The translations under genes were made by a program, and so were the position numbers. From Bacteriovoracaceae bacterium (GTDB lineage: Bacteria > Bdellovibrionota > Bacteriovoracia > Bacteriovoracales > Bacteriovoracaceae), in contig JANJTC010000005.1 in NCBI GenBank assembly GCA_024711325.1, positions 868,001 through 932,000 of the forward strand: 64,000 bases of DNA. The letters are read 5' to 3'. The notes under the pieces are model-generated. The model was given only the letters and a program-made list of their open reading frames with translations. It had not been told where the DNA came from and searched no databases. Shown one piece after another: positions 29,101-36,518 of this stretch. Every line of letters starts with the position of its first letter. Positions within the stretch are counted from its first letter, which is position 1.

Positions 29101-29387
29101 CTCAGGAAGTTCAAGAAGCCTTTCCCGAGGCAGTGACCAAAACTGGCGATGGTTTCCTGGCCGTCTCATATACTTCACTTATTTCACCAGTTATAGCCGC
29201 TGTTAAAGAACTACATGCTAAAGTGCTTTCACTTTATGAAGAAAATGGGAAACAAAATACTCAATTTAAAGAAGTCTCCAGAGAAATAGCTTCAATGAAA
29301 AAAGAAAATAAAGAACTTAAAATAGAGAATGCGATGATGAAGACTTATCTATGCAAAAAAGATCCATCTGCACCATTCTGTATTTGA
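23112..29387 (+). CDS. Giant mosaic fibre/adhesin with C-terminal S74 chaperone
   Basis: About 2,091 residues. I favour GTG at 23112 (AAAAGGA 8 bases upstream) over ATG at 23103, which abuts that site. A signal peptide ends PLMALD. The body is a mosaic of trimeric-fibre modules: N-terminal beta domain; repeated (N)VGIGTxxPxxxL units; SITNDDINASANIDQSKI; VPEGSTRLYFTEPRV; LPIARGGTGATTADGALNNL; two ~260-residue near-identical repeats. YadA-head-like 14-residue repeats (AFGDSTKASGNYSFASG, AIGQGNIASG) lie at ~1170-1275. SDRRLKKN at ~1950 begins a Peptidase_S74 intramolecular chaperone, then a coiled coil. This is the architecture of the mosaic adhesive trimer fibres described for Bdellovibrio prey recognition. 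Confidence 0.88.
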   Translation: MKIKLIVLVALTAHSLPLMALDSFSYSGRLVNSNGSPVTGEVNLRFDLSSTEDPNDILCSKTVNEVPLSQGIFNVKLDFLPADCENTTIQSIMENVASNHNLTYQVTDLTNSRTYSSQAIYSVPSSFMASFTKSLGRMGATTDGQVLKWNAATSKWIPGTVGSGNGTVTTINTGPGLFGGPIVNSGTISVAPGGITDSHLATGINPAKLSGSRDATKYLKGDNTWSSFQTDLLATILNGFSPVSGSAVSNSDSVLQAFGKLQGQVSTLNTNKLDKTGGTLTGLGTIDGVPLPYLPSQIVNKQYVDDLVNGVNASQWITSAPHIYYNTGNVGIGTSTPNEKLQVAGNVALNGNLRLKDSGTNYIELKAPLTTSGVTFTLPADAGTSGQALTTNGAGVLSWQNPSVSSADIADGSITNDDINASANIDQSKIAGLTAALAGKASDFGTGSAGEYLAGGRVWTTLNTDVVPEGSTRLYFTEPRVLGTDLAGFSSTVGAVTSADTVLSSIGKLAGNQANFVLKAGDTMSGNLLMGGNTVTGLGVPSAASDAATKAYVDSAAASASHWSKSGSIVYYNLGNVGIGTATPRSKLDVLGGIQIGTDAVACTATKVGTLRYNSTNVEYCNGTAWQAFGISGAGITSLNGSTSGTQSFASGSSGSAPAWSTAAGVHTLNIPFASASGVTAGLISKTDYDSFNGKLGTATNFSGDVSGTYNATSVDKIKGTSVSIAALTSGNFLRYNGTNWVNAMLSATDITSGTLPIARGGTGATTADGALNNLLPTQTGNSGKVLSTNGTTTSWTSVITSPAGTNGQVQFNNSGAFGASNNFFWDNTNSKLGIGTATPRSKLEVAGGIQIGSDAVACTATKVGTLRYNSTNIEYCNGTAWQAFGISGAGITSLNGSTSGTQSFASGSSGSAPAWSTAAGVHTLNIPFASATGVTAGLISKTDYDAFSGKLSTTTTLSGDVSGTYNSTSVDKIKGTGVAITSLTSGNFLRYNGTNWVNAMLSAADIPALDAGKITSGTLPIARGGTGATTADGALNNLLPTQTGNSGKVLSTNGTTTSWTSVTTSPAGTNGQVQFNNSGAFGASSNFFWDNTNSKLGLGTATPSFPLSLGNGTNTDGSILSLGYGTVGTDGQSLTVAGPGSRMMWYAKKAAFRAGSVDDTEWDDANIGLRSVAFGDSTKASGNYSFASGSYTTASDDGATAFGDYSTASGMSSTVIGSANTASNSWAVAIGQGNIASGNTGVALGSGSRALSTYGVALGRQATADSYAQVSVGRNNLPTGTESATTWVATDPIFVVGNGTGTGASRSNAMMVLKNGKVGIGTNTPQAQLDVATTGTNSAVIIPRATTANRPTAPVNGMIRYNTSTGKFEGYQNGVWTDLIGSGTVTGVTGTAPVVVTGTTAPVISMAQSNGTTNGYLSSTDWTTFNSKLGTTLTSTNILVGNASNIATPVAASGDVTLANTGAFTVTKLQGRSVATTAPSVGSFLKWNNTLSNWEPTLFTNCNGTSQVLHYILLTDTWSCDNLSINSLLPSQTGNSGRFLTTNGTSTSWATASASPAGANGQIQFNNSGVFGASSNLFWDNTNSRLGIGGGGLSSLSVSGGVSVGSTYVSFAAPTNGLIVSGNVGIGTNAPGRRLEIHGGGNSTYQYESYSKASPAPNSMYPSMRVNAGNGDTYGAFYEIASSNSSAIPQSAYFGAVTEAGASVYSPNIVIGQQTGTTAYKERFRIDSVGNVGIGTTTPQALLDIFGTGDKSALLIPRDSQFSRPTTPVNGMIRYNTSLNKFEGYEGGAWKDFISSSGMTGSGTTNTVPMFTGASALGNSPIVITSGRVSIGPAPIYTAQFAVKGANPSIALEDSDSAGVAATGVITFRDSTGSSYASIGDGNIGNSNLVVQATTGDIQLITFGSQSIIHTTGGTEKMRLDSAGNLGIGTNAPSQKLHVIGNILASGTITPSDRRLKKNFLTVENALEKINTLQTVTYDWREPEKHGSARQLGVIAQEVQEAFPEAVTKTGDGFLAVSYTSLISPVIAAVKELHAKVLSLYEENGKQNTQFKEVSREIASMKKENKELKIENAMMKTYLCKKDPSAPFCI
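24843..25610 (+). repeat. In-frame coding repeat, copy 1 (256 codons)
   Basis: Starts at GIGTATPRSKL and ends just before the second GIGTATPRSKL. It is nearly identical at protein level to copy 2, with many synonymous DNA differences, so the duplication is not brand-new. It encodes a whole fibre module cassette. Confidence 0.9.
25611..26402 (+). repeat. In-frame coding repeat, copy 2 (264 codons)
   Basis: The second copy of the fibre module. It differs mainly by an 8-residue insertion (PALDAGKI) before TSGTLPIARGG. A third, partial copy of its end (NSGxFxTTNGTSTSW to FGASSNLFWDNTNS) occurs at about 27,700-27,880. Confidence 0.9.
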
Positions 29388-29407
29388 GAAAGATAAAACA
29401 CATTCTT

Positions 29408-29438
29408 AGCTCCCTCTAAAGGAGGGGGCTCCTTTATT
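29408..29438. terminator. Terminator between convergent fibre and TIGR02147 genes
   Basis: A 9-bp stem AGCTCCCTC/GAGGGGGCT with a 5-base loop, followed by CCTTTATTTA on the plus strand. It lies directly past the fibre stop and abuts the end of the convergent regulator gene, so it probably serves both. Confidence 0.75.
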
Positions 29439-30192
29439 TAGCCCGGGTTACCGGCACAATCTGAACACAGATATTATAAACTTCAGTCTTCTCTCCTTCT
29501 TCCAGAAGAGTTGCGATTTTCCGCCTGAATTCTCGTGCCATTTCTTTTGCTTTTGGAAGATTGGCCACATTAACAGGTAATACGATGGAGGTGATATCTC
29601 GTATATCGCTGGCATCGTGCTCCAGAGAATATAAGGACTGCATAATGGCCTGTCGATTGGCCTCACGAAGAGCACTTGAAGGTGCGTTATGAGTGGTGGT
29701 TAAGTTTTTATAAGTCGGGACGTGCTTGCCATCTTTGATCTCAATCAGTCCCATAGACTGCATTATTTCAAATGATTTTTTAACTAACAGTTCATTAAGA
29801 TTAAGTCTGTCTGCAATCCATGAAAATTCATCTCTATAATTAGAAGTTTCCATCAGGTTTAATATGGCATAATGGTGCCAATCAGCGATTAGGGAGAATT
29901 CATCTTCCTTTAATTGATGGGCCCCTCCGAGTTCCTTCCTGGCCTTCTGGGAGTTCTCAATAATTTGGTGAACAATTTTCCCTTCTTCCTCGTTTAGGCT
30001 TAGGGCCTTAACGATCCTGCTGGAAATCGAATTACCGGGGATATATTTTTGATTTAAGATATCACTCATCCTGCCAGAGGAGATTTTTAAATCTCTGGCA
30101 AAAGCACGAATTGAGTAGTTCTGGTTTCTTTCCCGTCTCTCTTTCAAGATATTATTGAGAAGGAGAGACAGATCAATATTTGTATTATTCAT
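29434..30192 (-). CDS. TIGR02147 (DUF4423) family regulator
   Basis: About 252 residues from the ATG at 30192, which overlaps the stop of the upstream secreted-protein gene by 8 bases. The N-terminus is a helix-turn-helix: SIRAFARDLKISSGRMSDIL. The middle (FSLIADWHHYAILNLMET, FSWIADRLNL) and the C-terminal beta part (VNVANLPKAKEMAREFRRKI) match the TIGR02147 family, expanded in Fibrobacter and Bdellovibrio. The HTH implies DNA binding; targets are unknown. Coupling suggests it regulates its own partner gene. Confidence 0.88.
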   Translation of the reverse strand: MNNTNIDLSLLLNNILKERRERNQNYSIRAFARDLKISSGRMSDILNQKYIPGNSISSRIVKALSLNEEEGKIVHQIIENSQKARKELGGAHQLKEDEFSLIADWHHYAILNLMETSNYRDEFSWIADRLNLNELLVKKSFEIMQSMGLIEIKDGKHVPTYKNLTTTHNAPSSALREANRQAIMQSLYSLEHDASDIRDITSIVLPVNVANLPKAKEMAREFRRKIATLLEEGEKTEVYNICVQIVPVTRAK

Positions 30193-30856
30193 TGTCGGGA
30201 CTGTCTGTGAACACAAGAACATATAAGTCGGAGAATTGTTCAACAGTAAGCTTTGAAATTTCCCCGGAAATAATAATTCCATTTAAGTATCTAATGCGTT
30301 CAGAATTTTTTGTAGGTCGTTTAATAAATGCAGCATAGAAATATAATAGTTCGTGAATAATCCCTACTGCCTGATGCTGAGGGGAGAGCTTCTTCCATTG
30401 ATCATTTGAAATGATGTATCTCTTATCACCTGGAAAGCGTGGTTCTCTTTGAATAACCGTTTGATGTAAGGTGCAGCCCTTGGGGATAAAGGCTATTCCC
30501 ATGTCATCAATTGGTAATAAAATAATATCATCCAAAAAAGTCGCTTCAGCACCAAAACGTCTAAGTCTTGAGTGCATGAATTCTTTAAATCGAAGATTAT
30601 AATCTGGAATACGGTCAATCAAGGCCCTGGCAATCGTCACACTTAGATTAAAACATCCAATGTCGTCATAACATTCTTTAATAGGGTAGGGAAAATTCGG
30701 TTTGAATCCATAACGAAATTCAGCTTCGTAGGCATCGTAAAATTTATTTTTTGTTGAATCATCACAGATTATTGAATTTCCGCCATTGCCTCTTTCTGAC
30801 CAGGCCAAGGCATTGAAACTTAAACAGAGCAAAGAGCACCAAAGCATTATTTTCAT
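30185..30856 (-). CDS. Exported protein paired with TIGR02147 regulator
   Basis: A 223-residue protein with a signal peptide (ending ALAWS), then the motif ERGNGGNSIICDD directly after cleavage and cysteines at intervals (CYDDIGC). A helix VGIIHELLYFYAAF carries an HE pair but no full zinc motif. No enzymatic family is recognised. The gene is divergent from the sigma-54-like promoter region and is translationally coupled to the regulator behind it. A role in signalling or envelope sensing is conceivable but not shown. Confidence 0.7.
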   Translation of the reverse strand: MKIMLWCSLLCLSFNALAWSERGNGGNSIICDDSTKNKFYDAYEAEFRYGFKPNFPYPIKECYDDIGCFNLSVTIARALIDRIPDYNLRFKEFMHSRLRRFGAEATFLDDIILLPIDDMGIAFIPKGCTLHQTVIQREPRFPGDKRYIISNDQWKKLSPQHQAVGIIHELLYFYAAFIKRPTKNSERIRYLNGIIISGEISKLTVEQFSDLYVLVFTDSPDNE

Positions 30857-30930
30857 CGATCATCCTAATTTATTAAGACAATTGGAATACGTCATACGAA
30901 AGCTCTTTTCAAGAGGTTTAAAAAAAATCT

Positions 30931-30950
30931 AAGTGATCAAAATCACATTT
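30931..30950. promoter_or_regulatory. CRP/FNR-family-like binding site
   Basis: AAGTGATCAAAATCACATTT reads GTGA-N6-TCAC with flanking A/T as in the CRP consensus TGTGA-N6-TCACA; one base of the left arm differs. It lies between two divergent exported-protein genes, about 40 bases upstream of a sigma-54-like element. Confidence 0.6.
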
Positions 30951-30986
30951 TTTTGTTCCTTTTTTGGTTCGGAGCGGTCCTTGGCT

Positions 30987-31002
30987 TGGCACGGTTCTCG
31001 CA
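30987..31002 (+). promoter_or_regulatory. Sigma-54-type -24/-12 promoter
   Basis: TGGCACGGTTCTCGCA fits TGGCACG-N4-TTGCW at every fixed position except one (C for T), with the invariant GG and GC correctly spaced. Transcription would start near 31013, about 88 bases before the small exported protein gene. Confidence 0.72.
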
Positions 31003-31006
31003 TAGT

Positions 31007-31027
31007 TAAGTGATATAGAATCACTTA
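31007..31027 (+). promoter_or_regulatory. 5' leader hairpin at the predicted transcription start
   Basis: TAAGTGAT-N5-ATCACTTA is an 8-bp perfect inverted repeat overlapping the predicted sigma-54 start. Its arms resemble the half-sites of the CRP-like box upstream (AAGTGAT/ATCAC), so it may be a second protein site rather than an RNA hairpin. Confidence 0.5.
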
Positions 31028-31100
31028 TCTCTAAGAGTTTCACGCATCTAAACATGTTCCAGTTGTCTGAAATATCGACAACTGTAAAAGGGAGAACACT

Positions 31101-31478
31101 TTGAAAACTTTAATCACAATGACACTTTTTCTCATGGCAAGCTTTGCTCATGCAAATATGTCGATCGATGGAGGGGCCAAATTGTATCTTTCTGAAATTG
31201 AGTGTCTGGAAAGTAGTCCTGATAAAACAGCGATTGAATGTGAAACGAGATCTGATATGGTGATTTGTTCAACCTTGTTTGATGCCAGATTAAATAATGG
31301 CGGATCAAAAAATGTGAAACTTCAAACCTATGCTGAAATTGCATGTGACTCCAAACTTTGGAGAAACTTAACTTTAGGTTTAACAGATAAAATTAATGCT
31401 GCTTCGGCAAGATCAGAAGCAAAATTAGAGTTGAAATCATTAATTAAAGAGGTTAACTCTCTCAAAAAATGTAATTAG
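31101..31478 (+). CDS. Small exported protein
   Basis: A 125-residue protein with a strong signal peptide (ending SFAHA) and a mature domain with five cysteines (ECLESS, ECETR, VICSTL, IACDS, KKCN), probably disulfide-bonded. AAAGGGAG precedes the start codon. It is driven by the sigma-54-like promoter and followed by a strong terminator, so it is a single-gene unit. No family is recognised; conditional, enhancer-dependent expression is inferred. Confidence 0.75.
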   Translation: MKTLITMTLFLMASFAHANMSIDGGAKLYLSEIECLESSPDKTAIECETRSDMVICSTLFDARLNNGGSKNVKLQTYAEIACDSKLWRNLTLGLTDKINAASARSEAKLELKSLIKEVNSLKKCN

Positions 31479-31496
31479 TTCTTTTTTTTATTGGAT

Positions 31497-31530
31497 ATCC
31501 GCTCTCATATGATGAGGGCGGATTTTTTTT
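31497..31530 (+). terminator. Rho-independent terminator
   Basis: A 12-bp stem (one G-T pair) ATCCGCTCTCAT/ATGAGGGCGGAT with an ATG loop, followed by a T-tract whose eight T residues begin within the last stem base. It ends the small exported protein gene. Confidence 0.92.
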
Positions 31531-31579
31531 ACTCATACTTCAAAATATAGTGCTATACTGAAGAATAACGTATTCTTTC

Positions 31580-31597
31580 AGGTTATTTCAATAACCT
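31580..31597. promoter_or_regulatory. Inverted repeat upstream of the atypical regulator
   Basis: AGGTTAT-TTCA-ATAACCT is a 7-bp perfect inverted repeat just downstream of a TATACT -10-like hexamer (about 31554). It is a candidate operator for the regulator gene starting at 31697. Confidence 0.35.
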
Positions 31598-31696
31598 TGA
31601 ATAAATATGGAAGCCTCATTCAATCCTTTTTGACCTCTCTTTCAGAGTCATTTCGTTTGTGGCATTTTAATAATCCTCACCACAGAAGGAGTAATT

Positions 31697-32338
31697 ATGA
31701 ATCATGTCCTACTCGCTACACATGACATTGTCTTGGAGCGAACTCTTCAGGTTGCATTAACAATGAATGGTCTATCAGTGAAAACTGTTTCCAGTTCAGA
31801 TGAAGCTCTGGAGTGTCTTACTTCGAATACCTTTAATTTGGTATTACTTGATGCTGACTTCTCCCAGATGGGGAAAGTCCTCAGAGAACGAGGTCTGGAT
31901 GTACCTCTCTTGATCTTCAGCGAAGCTTCTCAGGAACTGGAATTAAAAGATATCCACTTCATTGCAAAGCCTTTTGGATTCGTAGAACTAAAAAAACGAA
32001 TGAACAAAATATTTTGTGCTCGGAGTACTTTTAAAGAAAAGCTCATTATGTACGGTGATTTAAAGATTGATGTCCCTAATCGGTTGGTCACCATAAAAGA
32101 CCGTATTGTGTCTTTAGGGAAAATGGAAATGGCCATTTTGGTTTCACTTGCAAGAAAAACGGGTTGTATTGTGAGTAGTGAGAAAATGAGAAAAGATCTT
32201 GCGGCCCAAGGTCATTTCTTTAGCTCCTCAATCTTTCATCACATTAAAGAATTGAAAAGAAAACTGGACCACGAAAGTGGGGATACTTTAAAAGTTAACC
32301 ATGTCCCGGGTGAAGGTTATCGTTTAATGATGGGCTGA
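31697..32338 (+). CDS. Atypical OmpR-like response regulator
   Basis: A 213-residue relative of the regulators at 5957 and 13703. The receiver has a likely phospho-acceptor (VLLDADFSQ) and the lysine (AKPFG), but the usual acidic pair is LLATHD with a single D, and the loop between strands is shortened. The winged-helix domain is complete in length (ISLGK-like VSLGKMEMAIL, then HHIKELKRKL and HVPGEGYRLM). GAAGGAG precedes the ATG. No kinase is adjacent. Phosphorylation-independent action is plausible but untested. Confidence 0.82.
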   Translation: MNHVLLATHDIVLERTLQVALTMNGLSVKTVSSSDEALECLTSNTFNLVLLDADFSQMGKVLRERGLDVPLLIFSEASQELELKDIHFIAKPFGFVELKKRMNKIFCARSTFKEKLIMYGDLKIDVPNRLVTIKDRIVSLGKMEMAILVSLARKTGCIVSSEKMRKDLAAQGHFFSSSIFHHIKELKRKLDHESGDTLKVNHVPGEGYRLMMG

Positions 32339-33115
32339 TCCAGGCTCAGACATTCTTCTATGAAATTCTGCTTTTGCTTTCTCAGGAAGAAGCTTCAAGG
32401 CAACACCCTGAAGTTTAGTTAGTAAGCTTTCTGAGAAGACTTTTTCTTTACCTGCCATCAGGGCCTCAAATCCTTGCCTGGCCACTTCAGCGGGGTCATT
32501 TTGTTCTTTCTTTTCAGAAGCCTTGGTGTCTTCCATTCCGGCCCTTTGATAAAAATTGGTATTAGTGGGCCCTGGCATGAGAATAGTAATTGTCACTCCA
32601 TAGTCTTTCATTTCATTACGAATTGATTCAGCAAATGAAGTTAGAAAAGCCTTGGATGCCCCATATACAGCTTCAAAAGGTGATGGCATGACTGAGGCAA
32701 TGGATGAAGTGAAGAGGATTTTTCCTTTTCCTTGATTCTTCATTTCAGGCAATATTCTTTTGACTAGATGTACTGCGGATACCACATTTAAATTAATAAG
32801 ATTTATTTCATCTTTTAAATCTGTTTCAGTGAATTCTCCTCCAACCCCAACTCCGGCATTGATGGCAATAGCATCCAGAGGCTTTCCGAAGCTTTCTACC
32901 CTTTGACAGAGATTCTCAACCCCTGCGTATGAGGCCAGATTTGTTTTCATGGCCTCAACTGTAAAACCCATCTTCTCTAATTCAATTTGAGCATCAAAGA
33001 CATCATCTGAACCAGAAACTATCAGAAGTTCAAAATCATTTTCACCAAACTGTTTGGCAAGTTCCAGACCAATGCCGCTAGAAGCTCCAGTAATCACTGC
33101 AAATGGTTGTTCCAT
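32324..33115 (-). CDS. Short-chain dehydrogenase/reductase
   Basis: About 263 residues from the ATG at 33115 (GGAG 7 bases upstream; the longer frame from 33193 is unsupported). Cofactor motif TGASSGIGLELA, NAGVGVGG, catalytic serine in LFTSSIASV and YGASK for Tyr/Lys are all present. It is a classical SDR oxidoreductase of unknown substrate, related to the DltE/YqjQ-like group. Its 3' end overlaps the convergent regulator by 15 bases. Confidence 0.9.
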   Translation of the reverse strand: MEQPFAVITGASSGIGLELAKQFGENDFELLIVSGSDDVFDAQIELEKMGFTVEAMKTNLASYAGVENLCQRVESFGKPLDAIAINAGVGVGGEFTETDLKDEINLINLNVVSAVHLVKRILPEMKNQGKGKILFTSSIASVMPSPFEAVYGASKAFLTSFAESIRNEMKDYGVTITILMPGPTNTNFYQRAGMEDTKASEKKEQNDPAEVARQGFEALMAGKEKVFSESLLTKLQGVALKLLPEKAKAEFHRRMSEPGSAHH

Positions 33116-33209
33116 GAAAGATCTCCTTCTGGTTAAACAGCTGGATAAGAACAAAAAATATTTGAGAGATAAAGGCGCAGACACTCTGGGCATACTGTGC
33201 TAAATTAAT

Positions 33210-34505
33210 GTGGTGAATTCTCCAATTGTGTCAAAGATACGCTTATATCTAAAAGATAAGCACTATATTGATAACTTGCCCTTTATCAGTGTAGGAATTG
33301 TGGCGGGTACTGCATGCTGCTTCTATGCGATTCTATTTGCGCGCGTTGAAAAAGCGGGCCTGTCGTTTTTAAAAGAATACCTTCCCTATGGTGTTTTAGT
33401 TTCACCTTTTTTATTTATTCTATCCTTATTGATTGTCCAAAAAATCGCTCCGGGTGCTTCTGGCAGTGGTATTCCTCAAGTCATGGCATGTGCGGAAAAG
33501 TCCCATTCTCATCTGGCCTATCTCTTTTTAGGTTTTAGGGTGATGGTGGTGAAGATCATTTCTTCAGTCCTGGTTATGTTTGCAGGTGGTGCCATAGGCA
33601 GGGAAGGTCCATCACTTCAAATCTCTGCCGCTATTGCTCATAAGATTGGGCTTATCTTTAAAAAAGTTGGCGTAACCGTAAAGACCGATCAACTTTACAT
33701 TGCTGGAGCTGCCAGTGGTCTAGCTGCTGCTTTTAATACTCCCATTGGAGGAATTGTTTACGCCATTGAAGAACTCTCACATGAGCATATGAGAAAGTAT
33801 AAGGATGTTCTTTTATTATCCGTAGTAATCGCTGGTTTTACAGCTCAGTTGTTGATCGGGAATTATCTTTATCTGGGATATCCTAAAGTGTTATCTACAT
33901 TCAGTTTCAGCATGCTCTTAACAGTTTCTATAGTGAGTTTTTTAGCGGGCGTTTTTGGCTCTTTATTTTCCATGCTTTTGACATCTCTCATAAAATGGCG
34001 CTCATCCCAAACTTTCAACCAACAGCTTATCATTGCAGGAATGGTCGGTTTATCCATGGTTGTAATCTTTTATTTTTTTGGGGGAAGGGCGATTTTTTCA
34101 GGGAATGAATCAATAAATTTTGTGCTGTTTGAGCATGAGGATATTCCCTTCACAGAATCTATATTCCGCTTTGTGACTCCTTTGCTCACCTCTATGACTG
34201 GTGTTGCCGGAGGAATTTTTGCTCCATCACTTTCTGCGGGGGCGGTTTTTGGCGGTTTAATGGCACAGTTGGCCGATCCCAGTCTCAGAACAATTCTGGG
34301 TCTTTCAGGAATGATAGGCTTTTTAACAGGCGTGACTAGAAGTCCAATAACGTCTTTCGTATTAGTTTTTGAAATGACAGATAGACATTCGGCCGTATTA
34401 GGAATGATGTTTGCGGCCTTCTTCTCTTCGCTTGGTTCAAATATCTTGAGTGATAAGTCTTTTTATGAAAATTCTGTAGAATTAATTAAACAAAAACATC
34501 AATGA
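33210..34505 (+). CDS. ClC-family chloride transporter
   Basis: A 431-residue membrane protein with about ten or more helices. The three ClC selectivity motifs are seen: GSGIPQ, GREGPS (gating glutamate) and GIFAPSLSAG. GIVYAIEELSHEH retains the EE position that carries internal protons in E. coli ClcA, so Cl-/H+ exchange is more likely than a channel. No cytoplasmic CBS domains. The start is GTG with no good ribosome site, so the 5' end is less certain than the family. Confidence 0.9.
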   Translation: MVNSPIVSKIRLYLKDKHYIDNLPFISVGIVAGTACCFYAILFARVEKAGLSFLKEYLPYGVLVSPFLFILSLLIVQKIAPGASGSGIPQVMACAEKSHSHLAYLFLGFRVMVVKIISSVLVMFAGGAIGREGPSLQISAAIAHKIGLIFKKVGVTVKTDQLYIAGAASGLAAAFNTPIGGIVYAIEELSHEHMRKYKDVLLLSVVIAGFTAQLLIGNYLYLGYPKVLSTFSFSMLLTVSIVSFLAGVFGSLFSMLLTSLIKWRSSQTFNQQLIIAGMVGLSMVVIFYFFGGRAIFSGNESINFVLFEHEDIPFTESIFRFVTPLLTSMTGVAGGIFAPSLSAGAVFGGLMAQLADPSLRTILGLSGMIGFLTGVTRSPITSFVLVFEMTDRHSAVLGMMFAAFFSSLGSNILSDKSFYENSVELIKQKHQ

Positions 34506-34565
34506 TACGCAGCTTGTAGTCAATGAATTCCATCCTTCATACACTGTCTGAGTCATAATTCTTAA

Positions 34566-35687
<1,122 letters not shown>

Positions 35688-35696
35688 GAGTTCAAA

Positions 35697-36518
35697 ATGA
35701 AAGAAATTAAGTCACATCGAACATTCTCAGGTAAGACCTCATTTTGGTCGCATCTTTCTTCTGAGACTAAAACTGAAATGAAATTTTCAACCTACGTACC
35801 TGCCGGAGTCCCAAAGGGGTGTATTATTTGGTTATCGGGTCTGACTTGTACGGAAGAAAATTTTATTACCAAGGCAGGAGCACAAAAATACCTGGATGAA
35901 GCTGGATTAATGGTGGTTGCACCTGATACCTCTCCCCGAGGCCTGAATTTGCCTGGAGAACATGATGCTTACGACTTCGGTTCAGGTGCGGGATTTTATC
36001 TCGATGCGACTGTGAATGGTTATAAAGATCATTATCGTATGTATAGTTATATCACTCATGAACTCTACCATATAATTCAAAATCAGTTTCAGGTGAAGAA
36101 TATCTCAATCATGGGTCATTCCATGGGTGGACATGGAGCACTTGTCATAGGGTTAAGAAATCCCGAGAAGTTTAAAGCGATCTCGGCATTTGCTCCGATT
36201 GTGAATCCGACCGGCTGCTCATGGGGACAAAAAGCCTTCTCTGGATATCTTGGTGAGAACCAGGACTCTTGGAATGAGTTTGATACGTGTAAGCTTTTAG
36301 AAAGTGGCAGGAAGCATCCTTCTCAGATTTTAATTCATCAAGGTGACAAAGATGAATTTTATAAGACTCAACTTCTTACCGAGAAATTTGTTGAAGCTTC
36401 AAAAGCTTCTGGGCAAGCACATGAGGTTAAATATTGTGAGGGGTTTGATCACAGTTACTACTTCATTGCGACCTTTATGGAAGAGCATATTTTGCATCAT
36501 CGGAAGTCCATGGAGTAA
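35697..36518 (+). CDS. frmB: S-formylglutathione hydrolase
   Basis: A 273-residue esterase-D family alpha/beta hydrolase that releases formate and glutathione. The oxyanion/N-terminal segment is GCIIWLSGLTCTEENF. The nucleophile serine is in GHSMGGHGAL, the acid is in HQGDKDEFY, and the histidine is in FDHSYYF. It immediately follows frmA, completing the glutathione-dependent formaldehyde pathway. Its 3' end probably overlaps the start of the tamA-like gene. Confidence 0.95.
   Translation: MKEIKSHRTFSGKTSFWSHLSSETKTEMKFSTYVPAGVPKGCIIWLSGLTCTEENFITKAGAQKYLDEAGLMVVAPDTSPRGLNLPGEHDAYDFGSGAGFYLDATVNGYKDHYRMYSYITHELYHIIQNQFQVKNISIMGHSMGGHGALVIGLRNPEKFKAISAFAPIVNPTGCSWGQKAFSGYLGENQDSWNEFDTCKLLESGRKHPSQILIHQGDKDEFYKTQLLTEKFVEASKASGQAHEVKYCEGFDHSYYFIATFMEEHILHHRKSME

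Noticed and set aside
23112..29387. Phage tail-fibre gene implying a prophage
   Set aside because: It has a signal peptide, stands alone, and no tail, capsid or integrase genes are present; a cellular fibre is far more likely.
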